Source: Clostridiales bacterium (GTDB taxonomy: Bacteria > Bacillota > Clostridia > Christensenellales > CAG-138). From it: a stretch of DNA of 64,000 nucleotides. Position numbers and translations under genes: made by a program. The DNA is taken from positions 1 to 64,000 of the forward strand of contig SFNQ01000007.1 in assembly GCA_004554165.1 (NCBI GenBank), in the 5' to 3' direction. Positions 1 to 6,470 of this stretch are shown here, piece by piece; position 1 is the stretch's first letter, and each line of letters begins with the position of its first letter. Below the pieces are notes generated by a model. It did no database searches. It was not told where the DNA came from and was given only the letters and a program-made list of their open reading frames with translations.

Positions 1-1
1 C

Positions 2-27
2 CGCTGCGGGGGCTGGCCCCCGCAGCG
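2..27. repeat. Perfect GC-rich inverted repeat (hairpin)
   Basis: A perfect 12-bp stem (2-13 with 16-27) closes on a two-base loop. It is most simply the terminator stem of a gene lying left of the window. No T-run follows on the plus strand, so direction is unknown. Confidence 0.6.
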
Positions 28-126
28 CACCCAAACCGCTTTCCCAGGCCTTCGTGCAAGCATCCAAAAGTGTAACCTATGTTTGACGCTCGTACAACTG
101 CCCTGCGTCTTTCTTGTATCCATGGC

Positions 127-155
127 TTGACAATTGGGTTTATGAATGCTAATAT
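127..155 (+). promoter_or_regulatory. Consensus promoter of tRNA-Pro
   Basis: TTGACA (127-132), a 17-base spacer and TAATAT (150-155) lie just before the tRNA, which starts 11 bases after the -10 box. This is a strong housekeeping sigma factor promoter. Confidence 0.85.
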
Positions 156-166
156 AGTAAAAGTTT

Positions 167-243
167 CTGGGTGTGGCGCAGTTTGGTAGCGTGCTTGAAT
201 GGGGTTCAAGAGGCCGGAAGTTCGAATCTTCTCACCCAGACCA
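167..243 (+). tRNA. tRNA-Pro (anticodon GGG)
   Basis: The acceptor arms CTGGGTG (167-173) and CACCCAG (233-239) pair perfectly. The anticodon stem CTTGA/TCAAG closes a seven-base loop with GGG in the anticodon position, and the T-arm contains GTTCGAATC. The 3' CCA is encoded (241-243). GGG reads CCC/CCU proline codons. It lies beside a decayed tyrosine integrase, so it is a plausible attachment site for the integrative element whose remains follow. Confidence 0.95.
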
Positions 244-248
244 AAAAA

Positions 249-272
249 AGTCCCGAATTTCGGGGCTTTTTT
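249..272 (+). terminator. Terminator of tRNA-Pro
   Basis: AGTCCCGA (249-256) pairs with TCGGGGCT (260-267) around a three-base loop and is followed by a T-run to 272. Confidence 0.85.
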
Positions 273-345
273 CATTCCTACACACATGTGCCACGCCTGA
301 AACGCTGGCGGTCTGACAGCCATTTGACAGCCATGCGCAAAAAAG

Positions 346-369
346 ACCGCTCGGAAAGAGCGGTTTTTT
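346..369. terminator. Bidirectional terminator between tRNA and integrase remnant
   Basis: ACCGCTC (346-352) pairs with GAGCGGT (358-364). A T-run follows on the plus strand and an A-run precedes it, so it can stop transcription both ways. It lies directly behind the leftward integrase remnant. Confidence 0.75.
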
Positions 370-385
370 CGCGCATCGCGGTGCA

Positions 386-712
386 TCATTTTTTGTTGCT
401 CATAAATTCCAGAAATTTTTCTACGCCCTCTTTTTTCTTGCCATGCGACAGTTGCGTGTAGATGCCCATGGTCACGCTCACGTCATCGTGTCCGAGCAGC
501 GCGGCGGCTGTCAGCACATCCACGCCCGCGTCGTACAAAATTGTGGCGTAGGTGTAGCGCAAGTCATGCGGCGTAAAGCGCTGCACGGGCACATAGTTCC
601 GACCTGCCGCCTCGACCTTTTCTCGCGCCTTGTCTCGCCGGAACCCTTGCGTGCTGTCTGTTGGCAATCCGTTCAGCGCTTTTTCAAGCGTGAGCAGATA
701 GCTCTCCCACGG
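386..712 (-). pseudogene. Tyrosine recombinase (integrase), C-terminal remnant
   Basis: About 108 codons encode the C-terminal catalytic part of a phage/ICE-type tyrosine recombinase. Visible are HDLRYTYAT (the HxxR box), LLGHDDVSVT (the second His) and the nucleophile tyrosine in MGIYTQL. The N-terminal arm- and core-binding domains and the first catalytic Arg are missing. Upstream the reading frame runs into an unrelated phage-type coding remnant, so the gene is a deletion or fusion relic and should be inactive. Its place next to tRNA-Pro fits site-specific integration at that tRNA. The open frame extends to 856, but residues upstream of about 712 are an out-of-frame translation of the neighbouring remnant. 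Confidence 0.75.
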
Positions 713-1400
713 CGTTTGGGAACCCTTTTGCGATTTCGTCCTGCGCGCGCTCCAACAGCCGTTCATTCGATTGCGGCGTGTACGTGCCGAGCTCCCCTTC
801 TGCGACCGCATCCTGAATTGCGGCGCGCATGTCGTCGTTGATCTGCGGGCTTTCAAGAATCGACCGCACGAGCCGGCTGGTCGCTTCGCTTCCGCGGATG
901 CGGCGCGGAGTGCGCACGTCGCTTCCGCGCGGCTCCATGCCCTGCGGGTGCGCGCCGTACCGCGCGATCAGCACATCCCATGAGGGCGTGGCGACGGAGT
1001 TTCGGCGGGAAGGATTTGCATCTTGCATATTGACGGCCGGGTCGTCATATGCTACAGTATCGGTGAGGGTTGCGTCAGCGCCCTCACCATCGGGCATTGG
1101 CTGTCCGTCGTCTTTCGTCTCCGGACGCGAACGATGTCGCCGATGCCCGTCTTTCATATCAAACGGATCGACGCTTTCAAGGTTGACAACATCATACAAC
1201 TTGAGATCCCCGGCTCTTGTTGTGCCGACAATAACCTCTGCGGAGTAGTTGTTTTCGCCGACCGACATGAGGGCTACTATGTGCCAACGGTTGGCTTGAA
1301 CGAAGCAACGATCAGCAAATACATCCAGGACCAGGAACGGGATGATATAGCAGTGGACAAGTTCAGTGTGAAGGAGTACGAAGACCCGTTTACGCAAAAA
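684..1400 (-). pseudogene. Fragment of phage-type large polyvalent protein
   Basis: This leftward frame resembles linker regions of very large phage/integrative-element proteins (MuF or polyvalent-protein type) as I remember them. One stretch with NNYSAEVIVGTT and KLYDVVN looks like a nuclease-like domain edge. It is followed by a low-complexity acidic linker and a helical stretch around RYGAHPQGMEP and RVRTI-like sequence. It has no start of its own: the open frame begins inside the repeat element at 1424-1613. It ends abruptly at the integrase remnant, in a different frame. I read it as internal debris of an integrated element. The family match rests on remembered similarity and is uncertain; that it is a broken gene is better supported. 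Confidence 0.45.
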
Positions 1401-1418
1401 GCGCCCCTTAAGGGGCGT
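1401..1418. repeat. Left flanking hairpin of repeat element copy 1
   Basis: GCGCCCC-TTAA-GGGGCG palindrome directly left of the element. A near-identical palindrome lies directly right of it at 1619-1636. Confidence 0.8.
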
Positions 1419-1423
1419 CAGAG

Positions 1424-1613
1424 TGTCGAAAAAGTGGCGTTCAGCCACTTTTTCGAGCTTTCACAGGTTTTGCCTCTCGCATTCGCTCCCGGGCGGAAAA
1501 ACCTGCAAGGTACGAAAACCTCTGGGGTTTCATCCGTTCTGACGCACTTGTCGTCAGAGCCGGATGGAACATAAGGGGCTGCGGCCCCTTATCAACCCCG
1601 GGGTTTTTCGACA
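1424..1613. repeat. MITE-like hairpin-rich element, copy 1
   Basis: The 190-bp element is bounded by perfect 10-bp terminal inverted repeats, TGTCGAAAAA (1424-1433) and TTTTTCGACA (1604-1613). Inside are serial hairpins: TCGAAAAAGTGGC with its complement (1426-1456), GGTTTT/AAAACC, CATCCG...CTGACG with CGTCAG...CGGATG, and a perfect 9-bp stem at 1571-1592. A second, closely matching copy is at 38862-39096. No coding capacity is evident, so any mobilising transposase would have to act in trans. The leftward open frame that starts at 1448 inside it is fortuitous. Confidence 0.85.
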
Positions 1614-1618
1614 ATCTA

Positions 1619-1636
1619 GCGCCCCTTAAGGGGCGC
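1619..1636. repeat. Right flanking hairpin of repeat element copy 1
   Basis: Same palindrome as at 1401-1418 (GCGCCCC-TTAA-GGGGCGC), forming a duplication around the element. Confidence 0.8.
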
Positions 1637-2125
1637 TAAGCAAGATGAGACATCGCAGCTTGAGTTAACGAAAGTCTGCGTCTTTCGACGCTTGTCGGCA
1701 ACATGGGCTGATAGCCCCAGTGCGAACCATCCGTTTTACGGGTGGATGCGATTTTGAGCCGATGAGAAAAACGTCATCTTTTGTCAGATTCAGTTTGTCC
1801 GTGAGGGAGCGGTGAAGTTGTTTTGCCCATCGCTTTTATCGGCGGCTTCAGCCCGCTGTGGTTCAGACAGCAAACGCCCGCGGCGGAAACAGGCTTACGC
1901 CTCCTGCGCCGCCTCGCACCTGCTGTCGTCACGCCCGGAGGAATTTCCCGGAATCTTCCGGGCAACGGCGCTTAACTCCGCCACAACCCGGCCGCCGACG
2001 AACGCCTTCGGATTGCCGGTATTCTCCGCTGGGCAATCCTGTATCGGAAAGCCATTGCCATGCACGCATGGCCGCCTCGGGAGATGTGACCAAAGGACGG
2101 GAACAGCAGATGGGGGGCAGTCCAC
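1637..2125. other. Intergenic stretch without a supportable gene
   Basis: About 490 bases. The first 160 are less GC-rich and contain local hairpins, such as one around CATCC...GGATG near 1727-1749. On the minus strand a short open frame (about 1840 to 1672, no clear start or ribosome site) reads like a protein fragment and may be element debris. The rest is GC-rich with no coding signature I trust. Confidence 0.5.
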
Positions 2126-2542
2126 CTATTCCCCGATGATTTTGATCAGCGCCCGCTTATCGCGTCCGCCGTCCATCTCATAGTAGAAGATCTGCTCCCA
2201 TGGACCAAAATCCAGCCGTCCGCCGGTAATCGCGCAGACAACCTCGCGCCCCATGATGGTGCGCTTGAGGTGGGCGTCCGCGTTGTCCTCAAAGCCGTTG
2301 TGGCGGTACTGGCTGTAGGGCTTTTCGGGCGCCAGCTTTTCCAGCCAGGCCTCATAGTCCGCGTGCAGGCCGCTCTCATCATCGTTGATGAACACCGAGG
2401 CCGTGATGTGCATGGCATTGACCAGCGCCAGCCCCTCCTGCACACCGCTTTCATCGATGGCGGCCTGAACCTGATCGGTGATGTTGACAAGGCCCCGCCG
2501 CCTGTTCAGATGGAACCAAAGCTCCTTGCGATAACTCTTCAT
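2126..2542 (-). CDS. yjbQ: YjbQ family protein (UPF0047)
   Basis: The 138-residue product matches the single-domain YjbQ/UPF0047 family in length and sequence: NAMHITASVFIND near residue 45, the His-rich middle with DDESGL, DNADAHLK and a C-terminal GPWEQIFYYEMDGGRDKR motif. Family members have been reported with weak thiamine-phosphate synthase activity in E. coli, but the physiological role is unsettled. The start at MKSYRK was chosen because residues encoded further upstream lie inside the preceding gene and look unconserved. It begins 10 bases after the stop of the SPFH gene on the same strand, so the two are co-transcribed and YjbQ probably depends on the upstream promoter. Confidence 0.88.
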   Translation of the reverse strand: MKSYRKELWFHLNRRRGLVNITDQVQAAIDESGVQEGLALVNAMHITASVFINDDESGLHADYEAWLEKLAPEKPYSQYRHNGFEDNADAHLKRTIMGREVVCAITGGRLDFGPWEQIFYYEMDGGRDKRALIKIIGE

Positions 2543-2552
2543 TGGAACCGCC

Positions 2553-3401
2553 CTATTCCAGCAGCTCGGAAACGTCCACCAGGGGCGACGCACCGGAGCT
2601 TACCTTGGGCAGCTCGCCGTTCCAGCTCTGAATGGTCTGATACTTGATGAGCAGGTCCGAAAGCGATTCGGTGAGAATCCGGTTGCTTTCGGCGTTGGCC
2701 TCCGCCAGAAGCTTGATTTCGTTGGCTTCGGCCTGGGCCGCAATGATGCGCTTTTCCGCCTCGGTGTTGGCGATGACCAGCGCCTGCTCCTGCTCGGTAC
2801 GGGTCTTGATGAGGTTCTGCTCTGCGACCTGCTTGGCCTCGATGGCGTTGATATATTCGGGCGAGAAGTCCCAGTTGATGATGTTCAGCTCGTTGATGAA
2901 GATTCCATAGCTGTTGAGCTTTTCGTTCAGCCCCTCGTCCAGCAGAACGCTGACCTCCGAGCGTGAGCTGACAAGCTCCACTGCCGTATATTTTGCGGTT
3001 ACGGCCTTGAGCACCTCGTTCACCGCGGGCGTGATGAGCACATCCTCATATCCAAGGCCGATGTTTTTGTAGAGTCTGGAGCTCTCATCCTTGGAAATGT
3101 GGTAGTTGACCGCCACATTGGTGTTAATGGTCTGCAAATCCTTGGAGAAGGCCTCGGTGGACACATCGAGCTTGACGATGCGGTTGTCCACGATCATGAC
3201 CTGATGCATGAAAGGAACCTTGAAGTGCAGCCCCTCCTGCAATACGCCCTCGCTGACCTTGCCGAACGCGAGCACAACGCCCGTATGACCCGCCGGGACA
3301 ATGGTAAAGCATGAGCTGCCGATCACCGCGATGAGCACAACCACCGCGACCAGACCGATCAACCGGCCAATGGCAAAGCTGCCATCCTGTTTTCTGAACA
3401 T
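2553..3401 (-). CDS. SPFH/band 7 membrane protein (prohibitin-like)
   Basis: The 282-residue product has one N-terminal membrane segment (about residues 12-35, ending SSCFTIVPAGHTGVV), then the SPFH domain (GKVSEGVLQEGLHFKVPF and on), then a long alanine/glutamate-rich coiled coil (about 190-250). This is the architecture of prohibitin/HflC-like scaffold proteins, which form cage-like oligomers on the membrane and regulate proteases or membrane domains. GGAGG eight bases upstream fixes the ATG at 3401; the open frame continues upstream without conservation. No FtsH or NfeD partner is adjacent. Its only operon neighbour is yjbQ, so the specific role cannot be inferred. Confidence 0.85.
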   Translation of the reverse strand: MFRKQDGSFAIGRLIGLVAVVVLIAVIGSSCFTIVPAGHTGVVLAFGKVSEGVLQEGLHFKVPFMHQVMIVDNRIVKLDVSTEAFSKDLQTINTNVAVNYHISKDESSRLYKNIGLGYEDVLITPAVNEVLKAVTAKYTAVELVSSRSEVSVLLDEGLNEKLNSYGIFINELNIINWDFSPEYINAIEAKQVAEQNLIKTRTEQEQALVIANTEAEKRIIAAQAEANEIKLLAEANAESNRILTESLSDLLIKYQTIQSWNGELPKVSSGASPLVDVSELLE

Positions 3402-3438
3402 GGTTTCATTCCTCCGCTTGCATGATCTGTTTTCCTTT

Positions 3439-3444
3439 AGTATA
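3439..3444 (-). promoter_or_regulatory. Probable -10 box of the SPFH-yjbQ operon
   Basis: TATACT on the minus strand, about 40 bases before the SPFH start codon. No good -35 box is visible, so this is tentative. Confidence 0.4.
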
Positions 3445-3794
3445 TCACAACGGCGCGCGCCGGTCGATAGGGCGGCTGCCAACGCGGCGGGGAAGTTTCC
3501 GCCCGCCCTGTGTTCCTGCACAAAGGGGCGACAGGGAGGGCCTGAGAACCCTTGCGAATCCGATTCTCAAAAAGAAGCGGCCGGCGCAGGCAGCGGCGGG
3601 TAGTTGGACCACAGGCAATGGATGGTTCGCTTCAGCGATGCATGCAGCGCCAGAAGTTCAAACAGCAGGATTCGACTGCATCGCCGTATCCACCGGCAGA
3701 CAACGAAAGGGCGCGCGGCGGTTCGCCCCCAGTTTTGGGAGGGAACGCCTGCGCGCCCGCCTTTTTCACGCTTGATCGCGGCCGAAAAGGAAGC
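3445..3794. other. GC-rich intergenic stretch with a long imperfect hairpin
   Basis: About 350 bases separate xdh from the SPFH gene. A long imperfect stem-loop occupies about 3711-3760 (GGGCGCGC pairing with GCGCGCCC, plus inner pairs) and is followed by TTTTT on the plus strand. It may act as the 3' end of the xdh transcript. No gene is visible. Confidence 0.5.
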
Positions 3795-6347
3795 CTATTT
3801 TTTCCTGCTGTACGGCGTGTCCGAAAGCGGCAGCTCCGTGCGGAGCTTTCCGTCGTACTGGAAGTAGGCGGCGGCGATGGCCGGGGCGGTGGGGATGGAG
3901 GTAATCTCGCCGATGCCGATGGCGCCGTAGGCCATCCGGAAGGCAGGTTTTTCTACGATACGCGCGTCAATGACGGGAACGTTGGGCGCTTTGAACAGAC
4001 CCAGCGTGCCGAACTTTGCCGTGGGGACGCAGTCGGTCAGCGGATATTGCTCCGTCAGCGCATAGCCCATGGACATGACCACGCCGCCCTCGATCTGGCC
4101 CTCCACGGAGATGGGGTTCACCGCGCGGCCCACGTCATGCGCCGCGATGATGCGCTCGAGTTTGCCGTCCTCGCCCAGGATGGCAACCTGCGTGGCGTAG
4201 CCGTAGGCAACGTGGCTTACGGGGTTTGGCTTGGGAGAGCCCAGCGGATCGGTCTTTGCAAAATACTCGGCGTAGAACTCCTGCCCTTCCAGCTTGGAGA
4301 GTGGCGCGTCCCCCCGCGCGTCGTTCAGCAGCAGGCAGGCGCGGCGCGCAGCCTCGCCGGTGATGAGCGTCTGGCGGGAGCCGGAGGTGGTGCCGGAGTC
4401 CGGCGCGTTGAAGGTGTTCGCCGGCTCGTAAACGATTTCGTCCCGGGACAGCCCCGTGGTCTCGCCCACGATCTGCACGAGCACGGTGCCAAGCCCCTGC
4501 CCGATGCAGGAGGCGCCAGCGAAGATATGCACCCTGCCGCCCTCCACCAGCAAGCGCACGCGGCCCTTGTCGGGAATGCCCACGCCCACGCCGGCGTTCT
4601 TCATCGCGCAGGCAAGGCCAGCGTACTTTGCGTTTTCAAAGTCCTGGCGTACGGCTTCCAGGGTCTCGACAAGCCCTGTGCTATCGTCGACAATCTGGCC
4701 GTTGGGCAGCGTCTGCCCGGGCCGGATGGCGTTGCGGTAGCGGATTTCCCAGGGGGAGATGCCGAGCTTGTGCGCCATCTGGTTTAGCAGGGTTTCGATG
4801 GCAAAGCAGGTCTGCGTTACGCCAAAGCCGCGGAAGGCGCCTGCGGGCGGGTTGTTCGTGTAGTAGGCGTAGCCGTCGATTTCAAAATTCTCATAGTTGT
4901 AGGGCCCCGCGGCGTGCGTGCAGGCCCGCTCCAGCACCGGGCCGCCCAGAGAGGCGTAAGCGCCGGTGTCCGCGATGACCTTTGCTCTGACGCCCTGAAT
5001 AATGCCCTGTTCGTCGCAGCCCAGCGTGAATTCCATCTCCATGGGGTGGCGCTTGGGGTGGACGATGAGGCTCTCCGCCCGGGTGAGCTTGACCTTGACG
5101 GGGCGCTTGGTCAGGAAGGCAATGAGCGCCGCGTGGTGCTGTACGGTCACGTCCTCCTTGCCGCCGAAGCCGCCGCCCACGAGCTTGTTCTCCACCCAGA
5201 CCTTTTCCAGCGGCAGGCCGAGCACAGGCGCCGTTTCAAAGCGGGTGTCGTAGGTGCCCTGATCCGTGGAGTAGATCAGCACGCCGTCATCCTTCGGCAG
5301 CGCCACCGCGCACTCCGGCTCCAGAAAGGCGTGCTCCGTAAAGGGCGTTTTAAAGGTGCCGGATAGCACATGCGCGCTGTTTTGGATGGCGGCGTCCGCG
5401 TTGCCGCGGCTCACGTGCTTGTGGGCAAGAAGGTTGCCGCCCTTGTGCAGGCGCGGCGCGCCCTCGGCCATGGCCTCCGCCGGATTGCGCACAGGCGGCA
5501 GCACCTCGTATTCAACCTCGATGAGCGCCTTTGCCTCGGCGAGAATCTCCGGCGTTTCCGCGGCCACAAGGCAGATGGAATCGCCAAGATAGCGCGTTTC
5601 GCCGCCCACAGGGATGAACACGTCCCAGTCCTTGACCAGGTGCCCCACGATGTTCAGGCCCGGAATATCCTCTGCCGTGAACACGCCGACAACGCCCGGG
5701 AGCGCGCGGGCCTTTTCCGTATGGATGGCGAGCACTCTTGCGCGAGGGTACCTGCTGCGCACGGCGCTGCCGTAAATCATGCCCTCATAAGCCAGATCGT
5801 CCGGATACTCGCCGTAGCCCAGCACCTTTTCGCGCACGTCCAGCCGGTGTACCCGCGCCCCCACCTTCCAGGCGGTTTCCTCGGCGGGAACCTGGCCCTC
5901 GCGCAGCAGACGCGCGGCGATTTTGACCGCCTCGATGATCTTCACATAGCCCGTGCAGCGGCAGATGTTGTTGCGCAGCGCATGGCGGATTTCTTCCTCC
6001 GAGGGATCGGCGTTTGTATCCAGCAGGGCCTTGGCGGCGATCACCATGCCGGGAATGCAGAAGCCGCACTGCACGGCGCCTGCCTCGCCGAAGGCAAAGG
6101 TATAAACGTCCTTTTCAAAGTCCGAAAGCCCTTCCACGGTGAGAACGTGCCTGCCCTCCAGCTTGTCCGTTTGCTGAACGCAGGCCTTGACCGCCTTGCC
6201 GTCGATGAGCACGGTGCAGGTGCCGCAGGCGCCCTCCGAGCAGCCGTCCTTCACGGAGGTCAGGTGCAGCGTATCGCGAAGGTAGCGCATGAGGCGCTGG
6301 TTGTTTTCCACCGTAACGGCTTTGCCGTTGACAAAAAAGCTGGCCAT
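3795..6347 (-). CDS. Xanthine dehydrogenase, selenium-dependent type (fused Fe-S and molybdopterin subunits)
   Basis: The 850-residue molybdenum hydroxylase should oxidise xanthine (or another purine) in the cytoplasm. The N-terminal [2Fe-2S] plant-type ferredoxin motif has Cys36, Cys41, Cys44, Cys56, and the second [2Fe-2S] motif has Cys94, Cys97, Cys129, Cys131. The molybdopterin domain carries GGGFGGKE (391-398) and a C-terminal GIGE with the expected catalytic Glu. Length and the direct fusion without an FAD domain match the family annotated as selenium-dependent xanthine dehydrogenase, which uses a labile selenium cofactor rather than selenocysteine; no in-frame TGA is present. It is the last gene after ssnA and ygfK on the same strand. 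YgfK is the likely electron partner because no FAD subunit is present. The substrate is inferred from family and context. Confidence 0.88.
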   Translation of the reverse strand: MASFFVNGKAVTVENNQRLMRYLRDTLHLTSVKDGCSEGACGTCTVLIDGKAVKACVQQTDKLEGRHVLTVEGLSDFEKDVYTFAFGEAGAVQCGFCIPGMVIAAKALLDTNADPSEEEIRHALRNNICRCTGYVKIIEAVKIAARLLREGQVPAEETAWKVGARVHRLDVREKVLGYGEYPDDLAYEGMIYGSAVRSRYPRARVLAIHTEKARALPGVVGVFTAEDIPGLNIVGHLVKDWDVFIPVGGETRYLGDSICLVAAETPEILAEAKALIEVEYEVLPPVRNPAEAMAEGAPRLHKGGNLLAHKHVSRGNADAAIQNSAHVLSGTFKTPFTEHAFLEPECAVALPKDDGVLIYSTDQGTYDTRFETAPVLGLPLEKVWVENKLVGGGFGGKEDVTVQHHAALIAFLTKRPVKVKLTRAESLIVHPKRHPMEMEFTLGCDEQGIIQGVRAKVIADTGAYASLGGPVLERACTHAAGPYNYENFEIDGYAYYTNNPPAGAFRGFGVTQTCFAIETLLNQMAHKLGISPWEIRYRNAIRPGQTLPNGQIVDDSTGLVETLEAVRQDFENAKYAGLACAMKNAGVGVGIPDKGRVRLLVEGGRVHIFAGASCIGQGLGTVLVQIVGETTGLSRDEIVYEPANTFNAPDSGTTSGSRQTLITGEAARRACLLLNDARGDAPLSKLEGQEFYAEYFAKTDPLGSPKPNPVSHVAYGYATQVAILGEDGKLERIIAAHDVGRAVNPISVEGQIEGGVVMSMGYALTEQYPLTDCVPTAKFGTLGLFKAPNVPVIDARIVEKPAFRMAYGAIGIGEITSIPTAPAIAAAYFQYDGKLRTELPLSDTPYSRKK

Positions 6348-6427
6348 CCGAGTTTTTCTCCTTATTTATATGGTTCAGGTTTGCGCTTTTCAGAACGCGG
6401 AAAGAACTGCCGCGCTCTGGAAAGCGG

Positions 6428-6451
6428 CCGGAGGGGGGGAGGCCCCTCCGG
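6428..6451. repeat. Hairpin between ygfK and xdh
   Basis: CCGGAGGGG (6428-6436) pairs with CCCCTCCGG (6443-6451) in the 123-base gap. No T-run follows on the minus strand. It may protect or partially attenuate the mRNA. Confidence 0.5.
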
Positions 6452-6470
6452 CGCGGGGAGTTGCGGCGCG

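Noticed and set aside
312..336. Direct repeat TGACAGCCAT as an attachment site core
   Set aside because: The two copies lie only 13 bases apart, on the same side of the integrase remnant, and do not match the tRNA 3' end, so they cannot be the two ends of an element.
3795..6347. Selenoprotein with in-frame TGA
   Set aside because: The frame is continuous from ATG to stop with no internal TGA. This family uses a selenium cofactor, not selenocysteine.
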